DNA of 64,000 nt. It comes from Chryseobacterium sp. FP211-J200 (GTDB lineage: Bacteria > Bacteroidota > Bacteroidia > Flavobacteriales > Weeksellaceae). Shown one piece after another: positions 43,591-51,405 of this stretch. The translations under genes were made by a program, and so were the position numbers. The notes below the pieces were generated by a model. The model worked only from the letters and a program-made list of their open reading frames with translations. It had not been told where the DNA came from and ran no database searches. The stretch is from NCBI RefSeq assembly GCF_001643375.1, contig NZ_LSHB01000030.1, positions 25,160 through 89,159 of the forward strand, read 5' to 3'. Position 1 is the first letter of the stretch; every line of letters begins with the position of its first letter.

Positions 43591-45156
43591 CTATTTTGAA
43601 TCCAGATATTTTTTAAGGTCAGAAATGCTTTGTATCTTCAACTCATCTGCCTGTTTTTTGCGCATCATCAAAGCATAAGAATTATTAAAGCCAAGCGGTT
43701 TCAACCACTGAATTCCATATTGTTTTCTGAATTCTGAATCTACAAATTGATACGTTTTATCGGCACTTTGCGAAACAGTTTGAATGTTTTTTTTTGATGG
43801 TTTCAATAAAACTAAAAGTCCTGTGCCTGTATATTCAGGATAGAAATCGATGGCGTCATTCATCAAAGCATCAAAGCAGATTTTTGTTCCGCCCAATCCG
43901 GTTTTGGTTTCCACTTTGTAATTGGTGTAGCCTTCAATCAGCATTTTATAAATCTCTGTCAGAATATATTGCTCACCGAAAATCTTTGACCCAATCCTAA
44001 CTGTTCCTCCATTTCCGTTTCGTGGAACTCTATATAATTGAGTTTTAATTAAAAAATCTTTGGCAATTTTTTCCGGCGTTTGGTTGAGATAATCAGAACG
44101 GTAATTCAAATCTGTCATTATCGAATCATTGAATTTCCCCGCAAGCAAATTCAAGGTTTCGTCCAGTTCAGGAAACTTTTCCAATGTTTTGGTTTTGATA
44201 ATAGGCGCCGCAAAATATGGTGGAAATATCTTTTTGTCATCATCCAAAACGTACAAATCAAACGCTTTGATTCTTCCGTCTGTAGAATATCCGCTGATTA
44301 AATCCAATTCACCTTCAAAAGCGGCTTTGTACATCACGGCATCATTTACCACTTTCGGATTGACATTCAATCCGTACACTGACCTTAAACCTAAATCGCC
44401 GTCCTGTCTTCCCATAAATTCAGGTGTAAATCCTGCTTTTAACTTATTATCTGAAACGGAAGTCATTAAATAAACAATTCCAAATATCACTAAAATTGCA
44501 GGAATGATGTACTTTAGTTTCTTTAAAAACTGATAGCCATATTTCTGCAACACAGCAATCGTCTGGTCGAGTAAAATTGCCAATAAAGCTGCGGGAATGG
44601 CACCTGTCAAAATCATATTGGTGTTGTTCAAAGAAATTCCACCAAAAATAAATTCGCCCAAACCGCCTGCTGCAACAAAAGAAGCCAATGTCGCCACACC
44701 AACATTGATAACCGCCGCCGTTCTGATTCCCGCAATAATCACGGGCATTGATAAGGGAAGTTCAACCTTGAAAAGCAATTGTTTCCGGTTCATTCCCATT
44801 GCTTTTGCCGCTTCGATAACTGTTGGATTTACACCTGTAATTCCTGTAAAAGTATTTCGGATAATTGGAAGCAGTGCGTAAATCAATAATGCTACAATTG
44901 CCGGTGTTGCGCCAATTCCAAAAGCGGGAATCATAAAACCTAGCAAAGCGATACTTGGAATCGTCTGTAAAATTCCTGCAAAACCTAAAACCGGACTTGA
45001 CAATTTTCTCTTTCGGGCAATCAAAATTCCTAATGGTAAACCAACGATAATCGCTAAAAGTAATGACAAAAAAGTCAATCCCAAATGTTGACCAACCTGA
45101 GTCAGTAATTTTTCGTGCTGTTCTATGACGAACTGCCAAAGACTTTGCTGCGTCAT
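43591..45156 (-). CDS. ABC transporter permease fused to a circularly permuted OpuC/EgtU-type binding domain
   Basis: A 521-residue fusion. Residues 25-210 are the OpuBB/EgtU-type permease with the EAA loop EAAKAMGMNRKQLLFKVELP. A helix at 215-232 leads to a periplasmic binding domain of the PF04069 type. Its halves are swapped: 239-372 holds what is normally the second half (AGFTPEFMGRQDGDLGL, GYSTDGRIKAFDLYVLDDDK, IFPPYFAAP, LNLLAGKF) and 385-521 the normal first half (VRIGSKIFGEQYILTEI, GLGGTKICFDALMNDAIDFYPEYTGT, PLGFNNSYALMM, SISDLKKYL). The fold should be intact. EgtU in Streptococcus and Helicobacter binds ergothioneine. Its start overlaps the ATPase gene by 4 bp. Confidence 0.88.
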   Translation of the reverse strand: MTQQSLWQFVIEQHEKLLTQVGQHLGLTFLSLLLAIIVGLPLGILIARKRKLSSPVLGFAGILQTIPSIALLGFMIPAFGIGATPAIVALLIYALLPIIRNTFTGITGVNPTVIEAAKAMGMNRKQLLFKVELPLSMPVIIAGIRTAAVINVGVATLASFVAAGGLGEFIFGGISLNNTNMILTGAIPAALLAILLDQTIAVLQKYGYQFLKKLKYIIPAILVIFGIVYLMTSVSDNKLKAGFTPEFMGRQDGDLGLRSVYGLNVNPKVVNDAVMYKAAFEGELDLISGYSTDGRIKAFDLYVLDDDKKIFPPYFAAPIIKTKTLEKFPELDETLNLLAGKFNDSIMTDLNYRSDYLNQTPEKIAKDFLIKTQLYRVPRNGNGGTVRIGSKIFGEQYILTEIYKMLIEGYTNYKVETKTGLGGTKICFDALMNDAIDFYPEYTGTGLLVLLKPSKKNIQTVSQSADKTYQFVDSEFRKQYGIQWLKPLGFNNSYALMMRKKQADELKIQSISDLKKYLDSK

Positions 45157-46073
45157 ACGATTTGTAATTTTCGGTAGTCGTTGAATGCTTTAATCAACAT
45201 TTCGTAAGCATCTGTATTTTTTTCGGCAGAACTTAATTTTTGTAAAGCATTCCAAACGCTTGTATTTTCATTAAAATTAAAATCCTTGAATAAAGTTTCT
45301 GAATTGATGAAAGATTTAACATCATTCAAACTTGCAACTTTGTATTCCAATAACAATCTGTTTTCGGCAAAGAAATCTTTCACAAAATCATTCTCTGGAC
45401 GATACAACATTTCCTTTGGAGTTCCGGTCTGGATAATTCTTCCTTTATCCATTAAACAAATTCTGTGTCCCAGTTCAAACGCTTCCTGAACATCGTGGGT
45501 CACGAGAATAATGGTCTTATTTTTAAGTTCTTCCAGCGATTTGAATTCGGAATGAATGTCAGCTTTCGTAATATTATCCAACGCGCCGAAAGGCTCATCC
45601 ATCAGCAGAATCGGTGAATTGGCTATCAAAGCCCGGGCAATTCCCACTCTTTGCTGTTGACCGCCACTTAATTCGTTAGGAAAGCGGGAAAGTACATCTT
45701 CGGAAAGATGGAGCTTGTGTAAGAGCTCTTCTGTTCTTTTTTGAATCTTTTGTTTGTCCCATTTTAATAATTCCGGAACAATGGCAATGTTTTGTCTGAT
45801 GGTGTAATGCGGAAACAATCCTGAATGCTGCATCACAAAACCGATTCCCATTCTAAGATCTTCCACTTTCTGGTCACGGATATTTTTTCCATCAATCAAA
45901 ATATTTCCGGAATCGGCCTCTATCAATCGGTTAATCATTTTCAAGGTCGTCGTTTTTCCACAACCGCTGGTTCCCAGAAGCACCAATATTTCCTTATAAT
46001 TGGCCTGAAAAGAAATATCGTCCACCGCTGGTTTTCCGTTGAAGCTTTTAGAAACCGATTCTACTGTAATCAT
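45153..46073 (-). CDS. ABC transporter ATPase, OpuCA/EgtV type
   Basis: At 306 residues it is the ATPase partner of the fused permease. Walker A GTSGCGKTT, Q-loop VMQHSGLFPHYTI, signature LSGGQQQRVGIARAL, Walker B ILLMDEPFGALDN and H-loop VTHD are all present. The first 230 residues match the OpuCA/ProV group; the last about 65 carry no recognisable CBS domains, unlike classical OpuCA. The gene starts 6 bp after egtB and overlaps the permease gene by 4 bp, so the transporter is part of the ergothioneine operon, pointing to uptake of ergothioneine or hercynine. Confidence 0.92.
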   Translation of the reverse strand: MITVESVSKSFNGKPAVDDISFQANYKEILVLLGTSGCGKTTTLKMINRLIEADSGNILIDGKNIRDQKVEDLRMGIGFVMQHSGLFPHYTIRQNIAIVPELLKWDKQKIQKRTEELLHKLHLSEDVLSRFPNELSGGQQQRVGIARALIANSPILLMDEPFGALDNITKADIHSEFKSLEELKNKTIILVTHDVQEAFELGHRICLMDKGRIIQTGTPKEMLYRPENDFVKDFFAENRLLLEYKVASLNDVKSFINSETLFKDFNFNENTSVWNALQKLSSAEKNTDAYEMLIKAFNDYRKLQIV

Positions 46074-46079
46074 AGGCAG

Positions 46080-47270
46080 TTATTGAACAAGTCTGATTCC
46101 TGTGAACTGCCATTTTAGACCAGTTTGGAAAAAATTACGGTATGTATTTCTGCTGTGTCCGATTGGCGTTGCAACAGATGCGCCGCGCAGAACCATTTGA
46201 TTGACCATAAATTTTCCATTGTACTCTCCTACTGCGCCGGCTTCTTTTTTAAATCCTGGGTAAGGCAAATAGGCAGAGTTTGTCCATTCCCAACGACTTC
46301 CCCATTCGAAATGATTGGAAGCAACTTCCCACTCAGCTTCGGTTGGCAAACGCATTCCTTTCCACGATGCGAAGGCTGAAGCTTCGTAAAAATTGATGTG
46401 ACAAACGGCATCATTTAAATCTAGTTCTTGAAGTCCATTTAAAGTATAATCCATCCATTTCCCGTCAATCAAATGCCAATATAAAGGAGATTTTGCTTCA
46501 TTCTGTTTCACCCAATCCCAACCTTCGGCGTGCCAATGTCTGAAATCTGCATAACCTCCAGCTTCCATAAATTCTAGATATTCCGAATTGGAAACTAAAC
46601 GGTCAGCAATTTCAAAATCATTGAGATACACTTTATGTCTTCCCAATTCATTATCAAAACTGAAACCTTCACCTTCAAAACCGATTTCGTAAACATCTTC
46701 GGAGAATTGAATCATTTCAATATTTTCAGAATGTTCTTTTTTAGAAATACTTTCATTTTTATACGCTGGAAAAAGTGGATTGTGACCTAAAATATATTTG
46801 ATATCGGTTAATAATAATTCCTGATGCTGCTGCTCGTGATTGAGTCCAAGTTCTAGTAAAGGTTTGATTTCTTCCGTTAAAAATTCGCTGTTGAGAAAAA
46901 CATTCATTTGTTCATCAACATATTTTCTGTATTTGTAAATATCAGAAACTGATGGTCGGCTTAAATTTCCGCGGTCTGTACGAATGACTCTGGCGCCAAT
47001 TGTTTCATAATAACTGTTGAAAACAAAATTATATTGAGCATCGAAAACCTGATATTCTGGGAAGTTTGGTTCCAAAATAAACGTTTCGAAAAACCAGGTC
47101 GTGTGACCCAAATGCCATTTTGGTGGACTCACATCTACGATTGGCTGAACGACGTAATCTTCGATTTCCAGAGGTCTGCAAATCTCGACAGAATGGTTTC
47201 TAATTTCTGAATATTTCTCTGTCCAATTGGTTATGGAATTTGATATGGTTAAAACGGAATTTGTTTTCAT
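46080..47270 (-). CDS. egtB: Ergothioneine biosynthesis sulfoxide synthase EgtB
   Basis: A 396-residue enzyme with a DinB-type N-terminal domain (residues 20-160) carrying the iron-binding histidines His56 (PPKWHLGHTTWFFE), His145 and His149 (LNHEQQHQELLLTDIK), and a C-terminal formylglycine-generating-enzyme-like domain (FASWKGMRLPTEAEWEVA, WEWTNSAYLPYPGF, VLRGASVATP, HSRNTYRNFF). It joins hercynine and a thiol with O2. egtA and egtC are absent from the operon, so free cysteine may be the thiol donor rather than gamma-glutamylcysteine, as inferred from gene content only. It lies 6 bp before the transporter ATPase gene and 18 bp after egtD. Confidence 0.95.
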   Translation of the reverse strand: MKTNSVLTISNSITNWTEKYSEIRNHSVEICRPLEIEDYVVQPIVDVSPPKWHLGHTTWFFETFILEPNFPEYQVFDAQYNFVFNSYYETIGARVIRTDRGNLSRPSVSDIYKYRKYVDEQMNVFLNSEFLTEEIKPLLELGLNHEQQHQELLLTDIKYILGHNPLFPAYKNESISKKEHSENIEMIQFSEDVYEIGFEGEGFSFDNELGRHKVYLNDFEIADRLVSNSEYLEFMEAGGYADFRHWHAEGWDWVKQNEAKSPLYWHLIDGKWMDYTLNGLQELDLNDAVCHINFYEASAFASWKGMRLPTEAEWEVASNHFEWGSRWEWTNSAYLPYPGFKKEAGAVGEYNGKFMVNQMVLRGASVATPIGHSRNTYRNFFQTGLKWQFTGIRLVQ

Positions 47271-47288
47271 TGGAATTTAATTTTAAAA

Positions 47289-48272
47289 TTACAGAATTTG
47301 CCAAATAGAATCCACAAACCAATTTTTGGAATCGTGTATTTCATCAATGATATGAAATTTGGAGTCCCTGGCGAGTTTGCTGATATCTTCCTGAGAAAAT
47401 TTTTGTGAGATTTCCATATCAATCAACTCATTTTCTTCAAAGCGAAAAATTTGGTTACCCATGTGGACATTTTGCTCCGCAAGACTTACGAGATAACTTT
47501 TGCAAACCCCTGAGATTGGGTCGTAGGTTTGGTAATGCTGGAAATTCAGAACATCGAAATCCGCTTCCAGTTCGCGGTTCATTCTTATGAGAAGATTCAG
47601 GTTGAAGGATGATGTGATTCCTGCTTCATCATTGTAGGCATTGAGAATAGTGTGTGGGTTTTTCTTAAGGTCGAAACCAACCAGAAGAATATCGCCACGA
47701 TTAAGTTTTCTCCGCAATTCCCGGCAGAAATGGTAAGATTCTCCCATATCCATATTGCCGATATTGCCGCCCAAAAATAAAACTACTTTTCTTCTTTGAG
47801 AGATGGACATTGCTTTGTCGAGCATATCAAAATAATCACCTTCCAACGTTTTGACCTCTAAATCTGGCAAATCTCTGCTGAACTTCCCACTTAATTCTTC
47901 AAGAATATGACCTGAAATATCGATTGGCATATAAGTGAAATCAATATTTTTCTTGGTCAGATGTTCCAGAAGGTAACTCGATTTCATTGCATCTCCGGCA
48001 CCCAATTCTATTAGGTCAAAAGGCTTGTTATCTATCAAAATACTTTTTGCTAAAAGCTCTGTTTTATTTTTGAAGATATCCAGCTCACAATCGGTCAAAT
48101 AATACTCAGGCATATTCATGATCTGTTGGAAAAGTTGATCACCTGCTTTATCGTAAAAATATTTTGAATGTAGTCTTTTTGGACTGCTTTGTAAGCCTTC
48201 AATAACGTCTAAAAGAAAAGTTTCCTTGGAGTCATTTTGCGTCTGAAACTCTGTTTCCACCTGTGAATTCAT
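47289..48272 (-). CDS. egtD: Histidine N-alpha-trimethyltransferase EgtD
   Basis: A 327-residue SAM methyltransferase of the EgtD family. It starts with LQSSPKRLHSKYFYDKAGDQLFQQIMNMPEYYLTDCEL, the family-specific segment. SAM-binding motifs follow: LIELGAGDAMKSSYLLEHL, YMPIDIS and VLFLGGNIGNM. A later part, VGFDLKKNPHTILNAYNDEAGITSSFNLNLL, has the Tyr/Asn residues that hold the histidine amino group. It makes hercynine (histidine betaine) from histidine with three SAM. It is the first gene of the operon, and its ATG faces a 267-bp region from the NTF2-like gene. No promoter of standard form was seen before it. Confidence 0.95.
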   Translation of the reverse strand: MNSQVETEFQTQNDSKETFLLDVIEGLQSSPKRLHSKYFYDKAGDQLFQQIMNMPEYYLTDCELDIFKNKTELLAKSILIDNKPFDLIELGAGDAMKSSYLLEHLTKKNIDFTYMPIDISGHILEELSGKFSRDLPDLEVKTLEGDYFDMLDKAMSISQRRKVVLFLGGNIGNMDMGESYHFCRELRRKLNRGDILLVGFDLKKNPHTILNAYNDEAGITSSFNLNLLIRMNRELEADFDVLNFQHYQTYDPISGVCKSYLVSLAEQNVHMGNQIFRFEENELIDMEISQKFSQEDISKLARDSKFHIIDEIHDSKNWFVDSIWQIL

Positions 48273-48539
48273 AAGTATTATTGTTTTTGGTTTTTAGAGA
48301 ACTACAACTATCTTGCCGACAGCGGAATTACTTTAACTAAAAAGTTTGGGCTTATAAAAATTTGATCAATTGTAAAGACTTTTTTGATCTCCTCTTGGAT
48401 CTCTACATTTGCAAGCAACCGATCCTTTTTATTTCTATCTCATTTTGTAGAAACGATTTTCAATCCTTCGGTTTTCTGTTTGTTCTATGGTCAAATTCTT
48501 TGGTCCGCCAATCTGTACAAGATTACTGTTCTCATACTT

Positions 48540-48932
48540 TTAAAAATTGTTTTCCTTTACGTTGTTGAAGATATATCTGAAAATTTTCCAGTCGCTTCCT
48601 TCTTTTCGAAATACAAAAAAATCCCTACTCGTCTTTTCTATTTTTGATCCGTTTTTGACATTTGTTTCTTTCGTTTTTGCTTTCGCCTCTACAAATGCAT
48701 GATTTTCATTAATATCGATTTCGACGTCATCGAATTGGATCTTAAAATCTTTATTTGAAAAAAAAGCAGAACTCGATTTTCCGATTTGAGCTTTTGTCAA
48801 CGTTCCGAAATCCGAAGGCATGAAAAGACAATCATCTGAATAAAATGATAATATCCGATGGATATCACCCGAATTGATTGCCGTTGCAAAATTTTGAATA
48901 TGCTCTTGTAATATATTTTTATGATGACCCAT
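48540..48932 (-). CDS. NTF2/SnoaL-like protein
   Basis: From the ATG at 48932 (MGHHKNILQEHIQNFATAIN) it has 130 residues. The pattern fits the SnoaL/NTF2 cone fold: an opening helix, DIHRILSFYSDDCLFMPSDFG, FKIQFDDVEIDINENHAFVEAKAK and SRDFFVFRKEGSDWKIFRYIF. In Bacteroidota such proteins (SgcJ/EcaC-like) are often annotated as of unknown function, sometimes ketosteroid-isomerase-like. A longer open frame to 49019 exists, but the added 29 residues look non-native. It lies upstream of egtD on the same strand but with a 267-bp gap, so it is not clearly in that operon. Confidence 0.72.
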   Translation of the reverse strand: MGHHKNILQEHIQNFATAINSGDIHRILSFYSDDCLFMPSDFGTLTKAQIGKSSSAFFSNKDFKIQFDDVEIDINENHAFVEAKAKTKETNVKNGSKIEKTSRDFFVFRKEGSDWKIFRYIFNNVKENNF

Positions 48933-49495
48933 TATTTCTAAATTTAAAATGATCTCGTGTATGAATACATTTGTTTGCATTCTGATACAAAATTGAACAT
49001 CTTTGAAGTAAACCATCAATGAACAAATACAAGAAATAGCATTGAACTAGTTTAAGTTTTTGAATAGAAAGAGAGCTCTTTTTGTTCTTTTGTCAACAGA
49101 TATTTTAGTATGATTGTCCGCTGAGAACGTAAAATTGGAAAAGTGAAGATCGGATCAAATTGTTTTAGAACACTTCAAAGACTGTTTATTTCTTATAAAA
49201 ATTATGAGTTTGAGAGGCAGTAGATTTCTTAATTGTTTGATAATTTTAAAATAGTCCAATGATAGATAAGAAGTTAGGTCAGAATTAAATTGATAAAGAT
49301 CATACTCATATATATATTTGAATTTTTACTTTCACTTTACGGGTTCCCGTTTTTTACTTTCAAAGCCTTTTTATATATTTAACCTCAGTTATATTTCAGT
49401 ATTGAATATGAAGTAAAATGTATAGGCTTTTTCAGATATCCAAAAGCGTATTTTTTTTATAATGTTAAAACATAACCAAGCACAATATTTATTTT
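48933..49495. other. 563-bp intergenic region before the ter cluster
   Basis: AT-rich with no credible gene. It holds the start side of the minus-strand NTF2-like gene, a probable promoter for the ter cluster (49290-49320), and just after it a short hairpin ACGGGTTCCCGT (49339-49350) followed by six T, which might act as a leader attenuator. A T-rich stretch (49451-49460) precedes the first terD ATG. No operator palindrome was found. Confidence 0.5.
49290..49320 (+). promoter_or_regulatory. Putative promoter of the ter cluster
   Basis: TTG at 49290-49292 and TATATTTG (TAnnTTTG match) at 49313-49320 are separated by 20 bp. It implies a leader of about 170 nt before the first terD gene. Confidence 0.35.
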
Positions 49496-50071
49496 ATGGC
49501 AATTAATTTACAAAAAGGTCAAAAAATTGACATCGGATTAACTAAAATGACAATCGGTCTTGGCTGGGATCCAAACGAAGGAACTGGTCATGACTTTGAC
49601 TTGGATGCATCAGCGATAATGATCGATTCCAATAGAAAACTAGTGGGAGAAGATTATTTTATTTTCTATAATAATTTGAAATCTCCAGATGATGCACTTA
49701 CTCATACAGGCGATGATCCCACAGGTGGAAACAGCGATGGTGACGATGACGAAGCCATCATCATTGACCTTGAAAAAGTGGATCCGCGAGTAGAGGAAAT
49801 CCTGTTTGTCGTTACAATAGAAGACTTTGAAAGAAGAAAACAAAACTTTGGACAGGTACGCAATTCGTACATCAGAATTGTAGATAACTCTAACAACGAA
49901 GAGATTGCTAAGTACGAATTAGACGAGGACTTTTCCATAGAAACTGGCGTTGAGTTCGGACGACTTTATAAAAGAAACGGCGCCTGGAAATTCGAAGCAT
50001 CGGGAATTGGCTACAAAGCAGACCTTGGCTTTTTCTTGGAGAAATATTATAACGGATCAATCATAAAATAA
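49496..50071 (+). CDS. terD: TerD-family stress protein (1)
   Basis: A 191-residue TerD-type protein: opening INLQKGQKIDIGLTKMTIGLGWDPN, then FDLDASAIMIDSN and HTGDDPTGGNSDGDDDEAIIIDL with the acidic residues that bind Ca2+, ending in the usual strand pair KRNGAWKFEASGIGYK. TerD proteins form the core of a predicted membrane-associated stress complex and are linked to tellurite, phage and metal resistance. First of five TerD-superfamily genes in this cluster. The next gene begins 4 bp after its stop. Close relatives are called terD or terE; the symbol is approximate. Confidence 0.93.
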   Translation: MAINLQKGQKIDIGLTKMTIGLGWDPNEGTGHDFDLDASAIMIDSNRKLVGEDYFIFYNNLKSPDDALTHTGDDPTGGNSDGDDDEAIIIDLEKVDPRVEEILFVVTIEDFERRKQNFGQVRNSYIRIVDNSNNEEIAKYELDEDFSIETGVEFGRLYKRNGAWKFEASGIGYKADLGFFLEKYYNGSIIK

Positions 50072-50075
50072 CAGT

Positions 50076-50726
50076 ATGGCAATTAATTTACAGAAAGTTA
50101 CCATAGAGAAACAAGGTGACACACACTCTATTGATCTTACAAAAAAAGATAGCAACAAGGAGATCATCATCAACCTGAATTGGTCGCAAGGTGAAACCAA
50201 AAAAGGCTTTTTTGCAAGCTTGTTGGGTGGAAACAGCGCGATCGATTTAGATCTTGGTTGTTTTTATGAACTGGCCGATGGTTCAAAAAATGTGATCGAT
50301 GGTGTTCAGTTTTCGAAAGGAAATGGCGGGCCTAGAGACAGAAAAACACGTCAGGGAAGATATACAGATGCGCCTTGGATCTGGCATACGGGCGATGACA
50401 GAGGTGCCGCTGCAGGATCAGGAGAAAACATTATCGTGAATCCGAATAACAGCATCAAAAGAATGGTCATCTATTGCTTCATCTACGAAGGTGTTGCAAA
50501 ATGGGCAGAAACCAACGGCGTTGTGACCATCAAAGTATCAGGTAATCCAGATATAGAAGTTGAAATGGGAAAACAGAACGACACCAAAAAATTCTGTGCA
50601 ATAGCGGAGATTCTCTTTTCACCAACAAGTTTGCAGGTGAAAAAACTGGTGACATTCCATAATTCACACAGCGATTGTGATAGGATGTACAACTGGGGAA
50701 TGCAATGGGCAGCTGGATCTAAATAA
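50076..50726 (+). CDS. TerA/TerD-superfamily stress protein (2)
   Basis: A 216-residue member with the same beginning (MAINLQKVTIEKQGDTHSIDL) but a divergent core: AIDLDLGCFYELADGSKNVIDGV, then APWIWHTGDDRGAAAGSGENI, and a long C-terminal part (KFCAIAEILFSPTSLQVKKLV, YNWGMQWAAGSK) resembling the TerA branch. The metal-binding acidic cluster is weaker than in TerD copy 1, so binding may differ. It lies directly upstream of the HAD gene with no gap. Such TerA/TerD pairs are typical of ter operons. Confidence 0.82.
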   Translation: MAINLQKVTIEKQGDTHSIDLTKKDSNKEIIINLNWSQGETKKGFFASLLGGNSAIDLDLGCFYELADGSKNVIDGVQFSKGNGGPRDRKTRQGRYTDAPWIWHTGDDRGAAAGSGENIIVNPNNSIKRMVIYCFIYEGVAKWAETNGVVTIKVSGNPDIEVEMGKQNDTKKFCAIAEILFSPTSLQVKKLVTFHNSHSDCDRMYNWGMQWAAGSK

Positions 50727-51398
50727 TTGTTTGTGGAAATAGACATAGATTCTTACGAGCATTTTTCCTTTGACCTTTGGCTGACGTTGATCAGATCAAA
50801 TCCCGATTTCAAATTCAAAAGAGATTCTTTGTTCAGAGATTTTTTTTCGATTGATAAAGATATTGATGAAGTCAGAAAAGTGATCAGACATTATGATGTT
50901 TTATTCAATAAGATTTCTGAAAAAACAGGTAATCATATCGAGAGAGAAGAAGTTTTTCTTTTGATGTTAGATGCGTTAGGTAAGGAAATTGATGCGATTG
51001 ATGAAAATCATCTAAAGTCGTTTTTTCAGCAGGTAGATGAATTATTTTTGAATAATATGCCCGTTCTTTTATGGGAAAATATCGAGGAAATATTGATCGA
51101 GATCAAAGAAAAAAACAAAACTGCCAGCATCATGAGTAACACAGCCTTTATTCACGGCGACTCATTGAGGAAAGTTTTGGAACATCTTGGTCTGGCTCAG
51201 TATTTTTCTTTTATGATTTTTTCTGATGAAGTCAAAGCTTCAAAACCGAATGCTCAAGTTTTTGATATGGTTTTTAAGAAGATCAATGACTTCAGGAAGC
51301 TGGATAAAGAACAGGTTTTACATATCGGCGATAACAAAATTGCGGATTATGACGGTGCAGAAACATTTGGGTTTAACTCAAAATTGGTGAAATTTTAA
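50727..51398 (+). CDS. HAD-superfamily hydrolase of the ter cluster
   Basis: A 223-residue protein with the HAD motifs: motif I is altered (HFSFDLWLTLIRSNPDF, with the nucleophile Asp in FDLWLTL), motif II is IMSNTAFIHG, and motifs III/IV are DEVKASKPNAQVFDMV and VLHIGDNKIADYDGAETFGF. The cap lies between I and II. Phosphatases like this occur in ter clusters next to phosphoribosyltransferases, where a predicted nucleotide-like small molecule is made. The start is TTG directly after the stop of TerA/TerD copy 2 (GTG two codons later is the alternative). Confidence 0.85.
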   Translation: MFVEIDIDSYEHFSFDLWLTLIRSNPDFKFKRDSLFRDFFSIDKDIDEVRKVIRHYDVLFNKISEKTGNHIEREEVFLLMLDALGKEIDAIDENHLKSFFQQVDELFLNNMPVLLWENIEEILIEIKEKNKTASIMSNTAFIHGDSLRKVLEHLGLAQYFSFMIFSDEVKASKPNAQVFDMVFKKINDFRKLDKEQVLHIGDNKIADYDGAETFGFNSKLVKF

Positions 51399-51405
51399 AA
51401 AAGTT

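Noticed and set aside
48362..48647. Two small plus-strand frames between egtD and the NTF2-like gene
   Set aside because: They overlap the NTF2-like gene or the non-coding gap, have phenylalanine/serine-rich unnatural composition, and no conserved feature.
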